Source: Nocardioidaceae bacterium
Lineage (GTDB): Bacteria; Actinomycetota; Actinomycetes; Propionibacteriales; Nocardioidaceae
Assembly: GCA_017744365.1 (NCBI GenBank)
Contig: JAGIBL010000007.1
Span: 100,363 to 164,362, forward strand
Length of the DNA stretch: 64,000 nt
Reading direction: 5' to 3'
In this document: positions 19,951-29,515 of the stretch, one piece after another
How positions within the stretch are numbered: position 1 is the stretch's first letter
How the letters are laid out: every line of letters starts with the position of its first letter
Notes under the pieces: generated by a model
Told to the model about the DNA's origin: nothing
Database searches by the model: none
Seen by the model: the letters and a program-made list of their open reading frames with translations, nothing else
Made by a program: the position numbers and the translations under genes

Positions 19951-21342
19951 ATGGGCACCGACCTCGCTGACCTCGACGCGCACGAGCTGGTCCGTCGTAC
20001 GGCGTCGGGCAAGGTGAGCGCGACCGAGGCGGTGCAGGCGTCCCTGGACCGGATCGCCCTGCGCGACCCGGGGCTGAACGCGTTCTCGGTGGTCCTCGCC
20101 GACGACGCCCTCAACGAGGCCATCGCGCTGGACGCCCGGATCGCGGCCGGCGAGCAGCCCGGCCCGCTGCACGGTGTCCCGGTGGCGATCAAGGAGGAGG
20201 TCGACGTCGCCGGCTGCGTGACCACCTTCGGTGGCCGCGCCAACAGCACCCCGGCGGCGCGCGACGGCGAGGTGGTCCGGCGGCTGCGGCAGGCCGGTGC
20301 CGTCGTGGTCGGCAAGACCCGGATGCCGGAGTTCGGCCAGTGGCCCTACACCGAGTCCGAGGCCGGCGGCATCACCCGCAACCCGTGGGACCGGACCCGG
20401 ACCCCGGGCGGGTCCAGCGGCGGCAGCGCGGTCGCGGTCGCGGCCGGGATGGTGCCGGTCGCGATCGGCGGCGACGGTGGCGGCTCGATCCGGATCCCGG
20501 CCGCCTGCTGCGGTCTCTACGGGCTCAAGCCCACCCGCGGCCGGGTGACCAGCGACCCGATGCCGCACCTGTGGTGGGCGCTCGGCACCACCGGCCCGCT
20601 GACCCGCAGCGTGCTGGACTCCGCCCTCGTGTACGACGTGATCCGCGGCAACCTCGCCGGGGACCGGTTCACCGCGCCGGAGCCGGAGACGACCTTCATC
20701 GCCGCGGCGGGCCGCGAGCCGGGCCGGCTACGGATCGGCTGGTCGACCCGCCCGGTCTCGAAGGGCGTGCGGCCGGCCAAGGAGCACGTGCTGGCCGTCG
20801 AGGAGACGGCGCGGCTGCTGGCCGACCTCGGCCACGACGTCCGCGAGGTCGACCCGCGCTACCCGGACCCGACCGCCGCGTTCGTGCCGCAGTTCTTCGG
20901 GGGCGTGCGCACCGAGTCCGACGCGGTCGAGCACTTCGCGCTCCTGGAGAAGCGCACCCGCGAGGTCTACCGGCTCGGCGGGTGGGTCAGCGAGAGCGTG
21001 CTGGAGAAGGCGATGGCCGCGGGGGAGCGGGTGGCGGCGAAGGCGAACCGCGTTTTCGATGCTCTCGACGTCCTGCTCACCCCGACGATCGCGCACCGGC
21101 CTCGCCGGGTCGGCGCCCTGGACCGCGGCGGTGCGGTGGCGATGTCGGTGAAGTCGATGCCGATGATCGCCTACACCGCGCTGTGGAACGTGACCGGCAA
21201 CCCGGCCGCCTCGGTGCCCGCGGGCGTCGCCGACGACGGGCTGCCTGTCGCCGTGCAGCTGGTCGGCCGGATCGGCGAGGAGACCACGCTGCTGGGCCTG
21301 TCCGGACAGCTCGAGCGGGCCCGGCCCTGGCCCCGGCTCTGA
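19951..21342 (+). CDS. Amidase-signature family amidase
   Basis: 463-aa amidase with the complete Ser-cisSer-Lys triad: Lys81 (in VAIKEE), cis-Ser155 (in PGGSSGGS) and nucleophile Ser179 (in [11 protein letters not shown]). The 24-residue gap between the serines matches FAAH. It hydrolyses a carboxylic amide to acid and ammonia; the substrate is not evident. It lacks partners needed for a GatCAB amidotransferase role. The ATG at 19951 is set by a leaderless-type -10. The SDR gene starts 5 nt past the stop, so the two form a transcription unit. Confidence 0.92.
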   Translation: MGTDLADLDAHELVRRTASGKVSATEAVQASLDRIALRDPGLNAFSVVLADDALNEAIALDARIAAGEQPGPLHGVPVAIKEEVDVAGCVTTFGGRANSTPAARDGEVVRRLRQAGAVVVGKTRMPEFGQWPYTESEAGGITRNPWDRTRTPGGSSGGSAVAVAAGMVPVAIGGDGGGSIRIPAACCGLYGLKPTRGRVTSDPMPHLWWALGTTGPLTRSVLDSALVYDVIRGNLAGDRFTAPEPETTFIAAAGREPGRLRIGWSTRPVSKGVRPAKEHVLAVEETARLLADLGHDVREVDPRYPDPTAAFVPQFFGGVRTESDAVEHFALLEKRTREVYRLGGWVSESVLEKAMAAGERVAAKANRVFDALDVLLTPTIAHRPRRVGALDRGGAVAMSVKSMPMIAYTALWNVTGNPAASVPAGVADDGLPVAVQLVGRIGEETTLLGLSGQLERARPWPRL

Positions 21343-21347
21343 GCGCC

Positions 21348-22217
21348 GTGCTCTTCATCTCCCCGCGCGCCTTCCTGCGCCGGCACCTTGCCGCACCCCT
21401 TCTCGGGCTGGAGAGCCCGCTGGCCGGCCGGACCGTGCTGGTCACCGGCGCCTCCTCGGGGATCGGGGAAGCCACCGCGCGCGAGGTGGCCGCCCGGGGC
21501 GGGACCGTCCTGCTGGTGGCCCGGCGGGCCGAGGCGCTCGAGCGGGTGCGCGAGGCGATCGAGGAGGCCGGCGGGACCGCGCACGCCTACGCCTGCGACC
21601 TCACCGACGCGGAGGCCACCGATGCGCTGGTCGCCCGGCTGCTCGAGGAGCACGGTGCCGTGGACCTGCTGGTCAACAACGCCGGGCGGTCGATCCGGCG
21701 GTCGCTGGAGTTCTCCTACGACCGGATGCACGACTTCGAGCGGACCATGGCGGTCAACTACTTCGCGCCGGTGCGGCTGATCCTCGGGCTGCTGCCGGCG
21801 ATGCGCGCGCAGCGCTTCGGCCACGTGGTCAACGTGGTCACCTGGGGCGTGCAGATCAAGGCGCCGCGGTTCGCGGCCTACATCGCCTCGAAGACCGCGC
21901 TGGACACCTTCTCGCGGATCGCAGGACGCGAGACGTACGGCGACAACGTGACCTTCACGAACCTGCGCCTCGACCTGGTCCGGACCGGGATGATCGCCGA
22001 GACCGACGTCTACCGGCGCTCACCGGCCAAGACGCCCGAGCAGGCCGCGGCTCTCGTCGTACGGGCTCTGGAGGACCGGCCGTTGACCGTCAACACCTGG
22101 GTCGGCGACGTCGCGGAGGTGCTGAACCTGGCGTTCCCGCGGCTGATGGACGCGATCTCCGCGACCGCCTCGAAGCGGTTCCCGGACTCGGCGGCGGCGC
22201 GGGGCCAGCGAGAGTAG
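21348..22217 (+). CDS. Short-chain dehydrogenase/reductase
   Basis: 289-aa classical SDR. The NAD(P)-binding TGASSGIG is at residues 33-40, the NNAG motif follows at about 107, and YIASK carries the catalytic Tyr and Lys. The catalytic Ser position, 13 residues before the Tyr, is Thr (in VNVVTWGVQ), a tolerated but less common change. A 30-residue N-terminal extension precedes the Rossmann fold. The overall pattern resembles FabG-like or fatty-acyl reductase SDRs acting on lipid substrates. The GTG at 21348 lies 5 nt after the amidase stop. Confidence 0.88.
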   Translation: MLFISPRAFLRRHLAAPLLGLESPLAGRTVLVTGASSGIGEATAREVAARGGTVLLVARRAEALERVREAIEEAGGTAHAYACDLTDAEATDALVARLLEEHGAVDLLVNNAGRSIRRSLEFSYDRMHDFERTMAVNYFAPVRLILGLLPAMRAQRFGHVVNVVTWGVQIKAPRFAAYIASKTALDTFSRIAGRETYGDNVTFTNLRLDLVRTGMIAETDVYRRSPAKTPEQAAALVVRALEDRPLTVNTWVGDVAEVLNLAFPRLMDAISATASKRFPDSAAARGQRE

Positions 22218-22226
22218 GGACCGGAG

Positions 22227-22928
22227 CTAGGCGGGCGCGCCGACGTCGCCCGGCTCGCCGGTCGGCTCGTCCGACGGCCGGGGCGTGGGCTTCTCGACCG
22301 GCGGGGTCTTCGGCTCGGTGCCGTTGCGGATCCCCAGCGGGCTGGCGAAGACGATGATGTTGCTCGTGTAGTCGTGCCCGGTCCAGCCGGTGCAGGTGAC
22401 CAGCACCAGGCGGTAGTCCGGGCGCTTCTGGCCGAAGAGCTCCTTGGCGTGCTGGGCCAGCTCGGCGCGGGTGTAGACGAACACCTTGGTGGTGGTGAAG
22501 TCGAACATGCCCTCGGGCGTCTTGACCCGGACCAGGGCGCCGGGGCGCAGGTCGCCGAGCCGGTTCATCACGCCGCCGCCGGTGTGCACGGTGTGTCCGG
22601 TGATGAGGGTCTGGCCGGAGGTGGCGCCCGGCTTGGCGCTGCGCTTCCACCAGCCGACCTCGTCGACGTCGGCCGGCGGGTGCAGCACGCCGTCGGGAGT
22701 GGTCTCGATCGGAACGATCGGTGCCCGGATGGAGATCGACGGGACGATCAGCAGCTCGGGGTCCACCGGGCCGCTGGCCTGGTGGTACTGCGAGGCGGGC
22801 GCGTCGGGGCGGACGACGCCGACCCCGGGAGAGGGAAGCACGAAGCCGGCGATCACCATCGCCAGGAAGAGCACGAGAAGTCGTTTGCTCAGTCCTGAGA
22901 GGCGATCGCCGGCTCCGTGGTTGCGCAC
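22227..22928 (-). CDS. Sortase, class E/F-like, apparently lacking the active-site Arg
   Basis: 233-aa membrane-anchored sortase. A signal anchor covers about residues 16-33. The beta-barrel domain has catalytic His112 (in LITGHTVH) and Cys179 (in LVLVTCTGW). The Arg normally found a few residues past the Cys loop, just before the last conserved strand, is not there: the segment reads GHDYTSNIIVFA, and the next Arg is at 201. A Pro/Thr-rich tail ends the protein. The GTG start directly follows the TAA of the upstream surface protein gene, so enzyme and candidate substrate are coupled. The fold call is firm; full activity is not. Confidence 0.85.
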   Translation of the reverse strand: MRNHGAGDRLSGLSKRLLVLFLAMVIAGFVLPSPGVGVVRPDAPASQYHQASGPVDPELLIVPSISIRAPIVPIETTPDGVLHPPADVDEVGWWKRSAKPGATSGQTLITGHTVHTGGGVMNRLGDLRPGALVRVKTPEGMFDFTTTKVFVYTRAELAQHAKELFGQKRPDYRLVLVTCTGWTGHDYTSNIIVFASPLGIRNGTEPKTPPVEKPTPRPSDEPTGEPGDVGAPA

Positions 22929-24230
22929 TTACTTGTTCAGCAGGCTCCGGCGGAAGCCGACGAGACCGGCCGAACCCGCGAGCAGCATCAGCGCGCCGGT
23001 GGCGAGCAGGATGTTGCGGGCGGTGTGGTCACCGTGACCGGCCACACCGGAGTCGACCACGGTCGGGACCTCGGGGTTCTCCGGGTTCTGCGGGTTCTCC
23101 GGGTTGCCCGGCGGGGTGACGACCGGCGCCCGGTTCGGGCCGCAGGTGACGTGACCGATGGTGCCGGAGACCAGCGACGAGCCGGTGAACTGGGCCACCG
23201 CGCCGAGGACCTCGAGACGCAGGGTGGTCACCGAGACGCTCCGGCCGCCGTCACCCGGGGTGACGTCGTTGACGACGATCTTGAGGATGTTGTCGCTGAT
23301 CGCCTTCAGCGCCGGCTCGAGGGCGTCCACGAGCGGCTTGATGAGCGCGGCCTGGAGCGGCTGCACGATCGCCTTGAGGACCGGGTCGAGGCCGGCCAGG
23401 GCCCCACCGAGCATCGTGGTGATCTGGGTCGACAGCGCGGCCACCAGGGTGTCGATGACCGAGTCCAGCTCGACCAGCACGTCGGTGCCGCCCGGCTTGC
23501 CCGGGTGGTCGACGTCGAGGTTGGCCAGCACCAGGTTGGTGTTGTTCGGCAGGTGCAGGGTGATCGGGATCTTGTGGTCACCCGAGGTGTCCGCGATCTC
23601 CGCCTTGCCCTGGGCAGCGGTCGGGTTGGCCGTGCAGGTGGCCTCGACGGCGGAGAGGCCGCCGCTGATGCCGATGTCCAGGCCGGCGTCGGCGAGCGAG
23701 CCGGTCAGGGTGGAGAGCACGGTGTTGAGCTGCGGGCCGAGCGCGTCGAGCACCGGGGCCAGCGCGGTACCGAGGGCGCTGGTGATCGCACCGTTGCCGC
23801 CGAGCAGGTCGTCGAGGCCCAGGTTCAGGTTGCCGAGGCCGAGGGTCAGCGGCTTGCCGTCGACCTTGCACTCGCTGTTGCCGACGGTGACCAGACCCCC
23901 GCCCGCACCGGCCACGCCCGCGCACGCGAACGAGGTGCCGTTCTTGTTGGCCTGGGCCTTCTGCACGCCGACGCCTGCGCTGAGCGCGTTGTTGCCGGGG
24001 ATCAGGCTGACCAGCTCGGGAATCGTGTTGTCCACGGAGACGGCCTCGCTGCTGCCGTCGTTGCTGGCGTTGGTCTCCTGGCTCACCAGGTTGTTGCCGG
24101 CGATCTTCAGCTGGATGCTGCGCGCGGATGCCTGCGACACCGGCGCTGCAGCGAAGGCGGGCGCGACGGCGAGCGTCGTGACGGTGAACGCCCCGATGAT
24201 CGCTCCGAGGCGCATGACACGTCGGTTCAA
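22929..24230 (-). CDS. Secreted surface protein with C-terminal anchor, candidate sortase substrate
   Basis: 433-aa exported protein. The TTG at 24230 is chosen because GGGAGGAAG sits 5 nt upstream; ATG 24215 is an alternative. A signal peptide ends near AFAAAPV. The body is rich in Gly, Leu and Asn with amphipathic helices and four cysteines, resembling choice-of-anchor type actinobacterial surface proteins. A Pro/Asn/Glu spacer (NPENPQNPENPEVP) leads to a C-terminal hydrophobic helix and a basic tail FRRSLLNK. No LPXTG or LAXTG is present; VPTVVDSG before the helix is the likeliest recognition segment. Confidence 0.78.
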   Translation of the reverse strand: MNRRVMRLGAIIGAFTVTTLAVAPAFAAAPVSQASARSIQLKIAGNNLVSQETNASNDGSSEAVSVDNTIPELVSLIPGNNALSAGVGVQKAQANKNGTSFACAGVAGAGGGLVTVGNSECKVDGKPLTLGLGNLNLGLDDLLGGNGAITSALGTALAPVLDALGPQLNTVLSTLTGSLADAGLDIGISGGLSAVEATCTANPTAAQGKAEIADTSGDHKIPITLHLPNNTNLVLANLDVDHPGKPGGTDVLVELDSVIDTLVAALSTQITTMLGGALAGLDPVLKAIVQPLQAALIKPLVDALEPALKAISDNILKIVVNDVTPGDGGRSVSVTTLRLEVLGAVAQFTGSSLVSGTIGHVTCGPNRAPVVTPPGNPENPQNPENPEVPTVVDSGVAGHGDHTARNILLATGALMLLAGSAGLVGFRRSLLNK

Positions 24231-24421
24231 GATGCTTCCTCCCGGCAGGGCACCCGTCCAGATAGAGGTGCCGAACGAAACTCTCGTGCTCCCCAATGAG
24301 CACAGGTCAAACAGCAGACATGCTAGGGGGAACCACTCCGCCGTCGCAAAAACTGTCCAGTTTCGAAATACTCGATGTCCACTTATATGACCCGATAGAC
24401 ATCCTAAAGGGCCAAAACGGA
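24231..24421. promoter_or_regulatory. AT-richer control region between the surface protein gene and the ku 3' end
   Basis: This stretch is clearly less GC-rich than its surroundings, especially about 24350-24420. It contains a 6-bp hairpin GTGCTC/GAGCAC (24286-24291, 24298-24303) and, on the minus strand, a TTGACC hexamer near 24310 that could be a -35. It most likely holds the promoter for the surface protein-sortase unit. Confidence 0.4.
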
Positions 24422-25366
24422 CTAACTGGCCTTCTTCGCCGTCTTTCGGGTCGACTTCTTAACGCTCGTGGCGGATTTCCGTGACGGGCTGTCGGCAGAT
24501 TTCTTCGCGGCGGCCTTCTGGGCAGTCTTCTGGGCGGTCTTCTTGGCGGCGGTCTTCTTCGCGGGCGTGGCGGCCTCCTCGGGCTCTTCTCCCCGGGCGC
24601 TCTTCGCCGCCTCGACACTGCGCTGGAGCGCGGCGAGGAGGTCCACGACCTCGCCACTGCTCTTCTTCGCCACCGGCGCGGCCTTGACCTCGCCGCCCTC
24701 GATCTTGGCCTTCACCAGCGCCTCGACGGCCTCGCGGTAGTCGTCCTCGTACTCGTCGGGCTCGAAGTCACCGGCCAGCGTCTCCACCAGCATCTGCGCC
24801 ATCTTCACCTCGGCCGGCTTGGCGTCCTCCACGTCGCCGGTGCTCAGCTCCGGCTTGCGGACCTCGTCGGGCCACATCATCGTCTGCAGGACGATCACGT
24901 CCTCGCGCACCCGCAGCACCGCCAGCGACATCCGGTTGCGCAGCGAGACCGTGACCAGCGCCATCCGGTCGGCCTCGACGAGCGCCTGGCGCAGCAGCGC
25001 GTAGGGCTTGGCCCCGGTCTTCTCCGGCTCCAGGTAGTAGGACTTCTCGAAGAGCATCGGGTCGATCTGCTCGCTCGGCACGAACTTCTCCACGCTGATC
25101 TCGCGGCTGCTGGTCGCGGGCAGCTCGGCGAAGTCGGCGTCGTCGAGGATGACCATCTCGCCGTCCTCGGTCTCGTAGCCCTTGGCGATGTCGGAGTAGG
25201 GCACCTCCTCGCCGTCGATCGAGCACACCCGCTGGTACTTGATCCGGCCCCCGTCCTTGGCGTGCACCTGCCGGAACGAGATGTCCTTGCTCTCGGTCGC
25301 GGCGTACAGCTTCACCGGGACGCTGACCAGGCCGAAGGAAACGGCACCCTTCCAGATCGCTCGCAT
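24422..25366 (-). CDS. ku: Ku, bacterial non-homologous end-joining protein
   Basis: 314-aa Ku homodimer subunit that rings DNA double-strand ends and recruits LigD. The family start MRAIWKGAVSFGLVSVPVKL is clear, with the core beta-barrel to about residue 240. A Lys/Ala-rich, histone-like tail (about 245-314, repeated AKKTA units) follows, as in many actinobacterial Ku proteins, and probably binds DNA. ATG 25366 matches the family start; ATG 25378 would add four residues. LigD-type ligase and polymerase genes lie 6-7 kb away on the other strand, beyond an export cassette. Confidence 0.95.
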   Translation of the reverse strand: MRAIWKGAVSFGLVSVPVKLYAATESKDISFRQVHAKDGGRIKYQRVCSIDGEEVPYSDIAKGYETEDGEMVILDDADFAELPATSSREISVEKFVPSEQIDPMLFEKSYYLEPEKTGAKPYALLRQALVEADRMALVTVSLRNRMSLAVLRVREDVIVLQTMMWPDEVRKPELSTGDVEDAKPAEVKMAQMLVETLAGDFEPDEYEDDYREAVEALVKAKIEGGEVKAAPVAKKSSGEVVDLLAALQRSVEAAKSARGEEPEEAATPAKKTAAKKTAQKTAQKAAAKKSADSPSRKSATSVKKSTRKTAKKAS

Positions 25367-25474
25367 GAGGTCCAGCATGCTGCGCGGGGCCGGAGAAGAC
25401 CACCCGAATCACTCACAGTGTCCTCACAAGGTGCTCCCGCGCCGGGCACAGGCGGCGTCACCAGGCTGCCGGGC

Positions 25475-26668
25475 ATGCCCCTTCCGAACCTCCGCTCCGT
25501 GGCGCACCGCGGAGCCGCCGTACGGCGTCGCTGGTGGGTCGTGGCCGCGCTCGTGGTCGTCCTCGCCGGAGCCGGCGCCTGGTTCCGGCTCGCCGACGGC
25601 GACGACGGCAACACCACCCAGCGGATCACCGCCACCGTCACCCGGGACACCTACAAGGACACCGTCTCCGCCACCGGCACGATCAGCCCGAAGCGTGACG
25701 AGGACCTCTCCTTCACCTCCACCGGCACCGTCACCGACGTCGAGGTCGCGGTCGGCGACCGGGTGCGGAAGGGGGACGTGCTCGCCCGCATCGACGACAC
25801 CACGCTGGTCGCCCAGCGCGACGCCGCCGAGGCCCAGGTGACCGCCGCCCAGACCCAGCTCTCCGAGGACGCCGACGCCTCCTCCGCGCAGCGCTCGGCC
25901 GACGAGGCCCAGCTGGCCGCGGCGCGCAACCAGCTCGAGGCCGCCGAGGAGGCGGTCGAGAACGCGACCTTGCGGGCGCCGTTCTCCGGGCTGGTCAGCG
26001 CGGTCGGCTACCAGGTCGGCGACCAGGCCGGTGCCGCCACCGGGCAGAACGGCGGTGCGTCGGACGGCGGGAGCAGCGCCGCCATCACCGTCATCTCGCC
26101 GCGGCAGCTGCTCGTCGAGGCCAGCGTCCCCGCCTCCGACGTGAGCCGGCTGAAGAAGGGGATGCAGGCCGAGATCACCCCGACCGGCGGCGGCGAGGTC
26201 GTCTACGGCACGGTCAGCGAGGTCGGCGTGATCGCCAGCGCCTCGGACAGCGGCGCGGCGCAGTTCCCGGTGACGATCGCGGTCACCGGCTCGCCGACGG
26301 GCATCTACCCCGGCTCGAGCGCGAGCGTGGCGATCACCGTCACCCAGGCGCAGAACGTCCTCGCCGTGCCGACCCAGGCGCTGCACAGCAGCGGCGGCAC
26401 GACCTACGTGTACGTCGTGGAGGACGGCAAGCGCACCAAGCGCACGGTGGCCGTCGGCCGCGCCTTCGGGGTGCAGACCGAGGTCACCCAGGGACTGAAG
26501 GAGGGCGAGACCGTCGAGGTCATCAGCATCACCCGCCGTCCGGGCGGCGGGAACAACGGCCCCGGCAACGGCGGCACCTTCGAGCTCCCCGGCGGCGGCA
26601 CGATCAAGGGGCAGTTCCCCGGTGGCGCGGTGCCCGGTGGCGGTCCCGTCTTCAAGGAGGGCTCGTGA
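25475..26668 (+). CDS. Periplasmic-adaptor-like (HlyD/MacA family) protein
   Basis: 397-aa membrane fusion protein. An N-terminal signal anchor (about residues 20-40, RRRWWVVAALVVVLAGAGAW) leads to a split biotinyl-lipoyl domain (VTDVEVAVGDRVRKGDVLARID and LRAPFSGLVSAVGYQVGDQ) around a short coiled coil (about 115-150), then a beta-barrel domain. The C-terminus is Gly/Pro-rich. In MacAB-like systems of Gram-positive bacteria such proteins work outside the membrane with the ABC exporter. The gene overlaps the ATPase gene by 4 nt and heads the cassette. Confidence 0.88.
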   Translation: MPLPNLRSVAHRGAAVRRRWWVVAALVVVLAGAGAWFRLADGDDGNTTQRITATVTRDTYKDTVSATGTISPKRDEDLSFTSTGTVTDVEVAVGDRVRKGDVLARIDDTTLVAQRDAAEAQVTAAQTQLSEDADASSAQRSADEAQLAAARNQLEAAEEAVENATLRAPFSGLVSAVGYQVGDQAGAATGQNGGASDGGSSAAITVISPRQLLVEASVPASDVSRLKKGMQAEITPTGGGEVVYGTVSEVGVIASASDSGAAQFPVTIAVTGSPTGIYPGSSASVAITVTQAQNVLAVPTQALHSSGGTTYVYVVEDGKRTKRTVAVGRAFGVQTEVTQGLKEGETVEVISITRRPGGGNNGPGNGGTFELPGGGTIKGQFPGGAVPGGGPVFKEGS

Positions 26669-27360
26669 CCGCGCCGGTGATCTCCCTCGACGGCGTGCGC
26701 AAGACCTACGCCACCGGGTCGCTCTCGGTCGAGGCGCTGCGTGGCATCGACATCCGGATCGACCCGGGGGAGTACGTCGCCATCGTCGGCCCGTCCGGCT
26801 CCGGGAAGTCCACGCTCATGCACATCCTGGGCTGCCTGGACGTCCCCACCGCGGGCACCTACGCGCTGGCCGGCCGCGACGTCAGCGACCTGGCCGAGAC
26901 CGACCTGGCCCGGATCCGCAACGAGGAGATCGGGTTCGTCTTCCAGCAGTTCAACCTGCTGCCGGACCTGACCGCGCTGCGCAACGTCGCGCTGCCCCTG
27001 GTGTACGCCGGGGTGGCAGGCCACGACCGCGAGCAGCGGGCCCGGCGCGCGCTGGAGCGGGTGGGCCTGGCCGACCGCGCCGCGCACCGGCCGGGCGAGC
27101 TCTCCGGCGGCCAGCAGCAGCGGGTCGCGGTGGCGCGGGCGCTGGTCACCGAGCCGTCGATGATCCTGGCCGACGAGCCCACCGGGAACCTGGACTCGGT
27201 CTCGTCGGCGGACGTGCTCGCGCTCTTCCGCGAGCTCCACGACGCCGGCCGCACCATCGTGCTCATCACCCACGAGCACGAGGTGGCCGCGCAGGCCGAC
27301 CGGATCATCACCATCCTCGACGGCCAGGTAGAGGCGCTGGACCGGAGGAGTGCGTCGTGA
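26665..27360 (+). CDS. ABC exporter ATPase, MacB/LolD type
   Basis: 231-aa ATP-binding protein. Walker A is GPSGSGKST (about 41-49), the Q-loop lies in FVFQQFNLLPDLT, the signature is LSGGQQQRVAVARAL, Walker B is MILADEP, and the H-loop His is in LITHEH. It belongs to the MacB/LolD/FtsE group that energises permeases with a large extracellular domain. The GTG overlaps the adaptor stop, and its own stop overlaps the permease GTG (GTGA), so the three are one translational unit. Confidence 0.93.
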   Translation: MTAPVISLDGVRKTYATGSLSVEALRGIDIRIDPGEYVAIVGPSGSGKSTLMHILGCLDVPTAGTYALAGRDVSDLAETDLARIRNEEIGFVFQQFNLLPDLTALRNVALPLVYAGVAGHDREQRARRALERVGLADRAAHRPGELSGGQQQRVAVARALVTEPSMILADEPTGNLDSVSSADVLALFRELHDAGRTIVLITHEHEVAAQADRIITILDGQVEALDRRSAS

Positions 27361-28583
27361 ACTGGCTCGAGACGCTGCGCACCGCCTCGGACGCGGTCCG
27401 CGCGCACCGGCTGCGCTCGCGGCTGACCATGCTCGGTATCGTCATCGGCATCTCCTCGGTGGTGCTCACCGTCGGGCTGGGCCAGGGCGCTCAGAACAAG
27501 GTGCGCGACCAGATCGACGCGCTCGGCTCCAACCTGCTCATCGTCTCCCCGGGCAGCAGCACCGGCAGCGGTGGCGTGCGCGGCGGGTTCGGCTCGGCCT
27601 CGACGCTCACCCTCGACGACGCCGCCGCGATCGCGGACGAGAAGGTGGCCCCGGACGTGGCCCGGGTGGCCGCGACCACGAGCACCACGACCTCGCTGAC
27701 CGTGGACACCACCAACTGGACGACCCGGATCGTCGGCACCACCCCGACGTGGCAGCGGGTGCGCGCTCGCACGCTCGAGTCGGGCCGGTTCTTCACCCAG
27801 GCCGAGGTGAACAGTGCCGCGAACGTGGTCGTGCTCGGCCCGGACACCGCCAGCGAGCTGTTCGGCCGTGGCGACCCGGTGGGCCGGACCGTCACGGCGA
27901 ACGGCACCAGCCTCACCGTGGTCGGGGTGCTCGCCGAGTCGGGCGCCTCCTCCGACGACGCGAGCGAGGACGATGTCGCCGTCGTCCCGGTGACGACCGG
28001 GCAGCGGATGTCGGGCGCCACCAGCAACGCCGTCTCCACCGTGTACGTCGAGGCCACCTCCGCCGGGTCGCTCTCCGCCGCCTACCAGGAGGTGCAGGCG
28101 GCGCTGCTGACCGCGCACGGGGTGAGCGCCGCGGACGCGGACTTCAGCATCGCCACCCAGGACGCCCTGCTGGAGACGGCGAACTCGACCAACCGGACCA
28201 TGACGATCCTGCTCGGCGGACTGGCCGCGATCTCGCTGCTGGTCGGCGGCATCGGGGTCATGAACATCATGCTGGTCTCGGTCACCGAGCGGATCCGCGA
28301 GATCGGGCTGCGCAAGGCGCTCGGCGCGACCCCGTCGGCGATCCGGCGGCAGTTCCTGCTGGAGGCCTCCCTGCTCGGCCTGGCCGGCGGCGTCATCGGC
28401 GCCCTCATCGGCGTGGCCGGCGCCCGGGTGCTGCCCTCGCTCATCGATCAGCCGGTCAGCGTCTCGGTCCCGGCGATCACCGCCGCGCTCGGCGTGGCCC
28501 TCGGCATCGGCGTCGGCTTCGGCGTCTACCCCGCGAGCCGGGCGGCCCGGCTCACCCCCATCGACGCACTCCGTAGCGAGTGA
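27357..28583 (+). CDS. ABC exporter permease, MacB/FtsX-like
   Basis: 408-aa permease with the MacB layout: one N-terminal membrane helix (about 27-47, including MLGIVIGISSVVLTVGLGQG), a large MacB-type extracellular domain (about 50-270) and three C-terminal helices of the FtsX domain with the typical RIREIGLRKALGATPSAIRRQFLLEA coupling segment. It is expected to pump peptides, lipids or drugs out from the outer leaflet. It partners with the ATPase and the two HlyD-like adaptors. Confidence 0.92.
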   Translation: MNWLETLRTASDAVRAHRLRSRLTMLGIVIGISSVVLTVGLGQGAQNKVRDQIDALGSNLLIVSPGSSTGSGGVRGGFGSASTLTLDDAAAIADEKVAPDVARVAATTSTTTSLTVDTTNWTTRIVGTTPTWQRVRARTLESGRFFTQAEVNSAANVVVLGPDTASELFGRGDPVGRTVTANGTSLTVVGVLAESGASSDDASEDDVAVVPVTTGQRMSGATSNAVSTVYVEATSAGSLSAAYQEVQAALLTAHGVSAADADFSIATQDALLETANSTNRTMTILLGGLAAISLLVGGIGVMNIMLVSVTERIREIGLRKALGATPSAIRRQFLLEASLLGLAGGVIGALIGVAGARVLPSLIDQPVSVSVPAITAALGVALGIGVGFGVYPASRAARLTPIDALRSE

Positions 28584-28597
28584 GAAGGAGCTTCATC

Positions 28598-29515
28598 ATG
28601 CGCATGTCCCGGACCCTGCTGTCCCTCGCCGGCGCGAGCGCGCTGCTGCTCGGTGTCAGCGCTTGCGGCAGCAGCAGCCCCGGCGCGGGCGGCACCACCC
28701 CGCAGTCGTACGGCGGCCCGCAGAACCAGAACGGTCAGCCGAACGGCCAGCCGAACGGCCAGCCGAACGGGCAGCAGGTCGACGGCGGTGGACCTCCGGG
28801 CGCCAACGGCAAGGTGGCCGCCGTGGACGGGAGCACCGCCCAGGTGCAGAGCCAGCAGGCGGGCCAGGTCGCGGTCACCTGGACCTCGGCGACCACGTTC
28901 ACGCGGCAGGTCTCGACGACGAAGGCCGCCGTCAAGGCCGGTACGTGCGTGATGGTCGAGCCCACGCAGGCCAGCGCGTCGGGCACGTCGTCCAGCGAGG
29001 TGGCGGCGGCCCGTGTCCGGATCACCCCGACGACCAACGGCTCCTGCAGTCCTGCCTTCCGCGGCGGCGGTCCACAGGTCCAGCAGAAGGGCAGCGGGCC
29101 CGCGCAGCCGCCCGAGGGCGGTCCCGCGCCGGGCAAGGCGCAGCTGCGCGGCTTCGGGGCGTTCGGCGAGGTCACCGGCGTCACGGCGAACGGGTTCACC
29201 GTCTCGATGACGATGCCGACCGGCAAGGGGAGCGAGACCAAGACCAGCACCGTCGCGGTGACCACGTCCGCCACGACGACGTACACGACGATGGCGAAGG
29301 CCGCCGCCTCCGACGTCAAGGTCGGGGTCTGCGTCCGTGCCGAGGGCACGGCGGACAGCACCGGCGCGGTCACCGCCACGTCCATCGCGGTCACGCCGCC
29401 GGTGGACGGCCAGTGCGGCGGGATGGTGTTCCGCCGCGACGCCGGACCGGGAACCGGCCCGGACTCGGGCACGGACTCGGGCTCGACCAGCACCACCACC
29501 ACCCGGGTCTCGTGA
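28598..29515 (+). CDS. Lipoprotein with two DUF5666-like repeats and a short NGQP repeat
   Basis: 305-aa lipoprotein with signal peptide and lipobox GVSACGSS (Cys about 25). A low-complexity NGQP repeat encoded by 12-bp units (about 28727-28780) follows, then two beta-rich repeats resembling DUF5666. Each has a G-V/K-V-A-A-V or G-E-V-T-G-V start and a TCVMVEP- or VCVRAEG-like end. A Ser/Thr/Asp-rich tail closes it. ATG 28598 has AAGGAG 8 nt upstream. Its place between the permease and a second adaptor suggests an accessory part of the export system. Confidence 0.75.
   Translation: MRMSRTLLSLAGASALLLGVSACGSSSPGAGGTTPQSYGGPQNQNGQPNGQPNGQPNGQQVDGGGPPGANGKVAAVDGSTAQVQSQQAGQVAVTWTSATTFTRQVSTTKAAVKAGTCVMVEPTQASASGTSSSEVAAARVRITPTTNGSCSPAFRGGGPQVQQKGSGPAQPPEGGPAPGKAQLRGFGAFGEVTGVTANGFTVSMTMPTGKGSETKTSTVAVTTSATTTYTTMAKAAASDVKVGVCVRAEGTADSTGAVTATSIAVTPPVDGQCGGMVFRRDAGPGTGPDSGTDSGSTSTTTTRVS

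Noticed and set aside
14760..20315. 1851-codon open frame on the minus strand across the glutamate dehydrogenase gene
   Set aside because: Shadow of the high-GC gdh and amidase genes; the protein has no recognisable domain and the plus-strand gene is complete and conserved.
28725..28785. Short tandem repeat resembling a CRISPR or VNTR locus
   Set aside because: In-frame 12-bp units coding for NGQP within a lipoprotein; no spacers.
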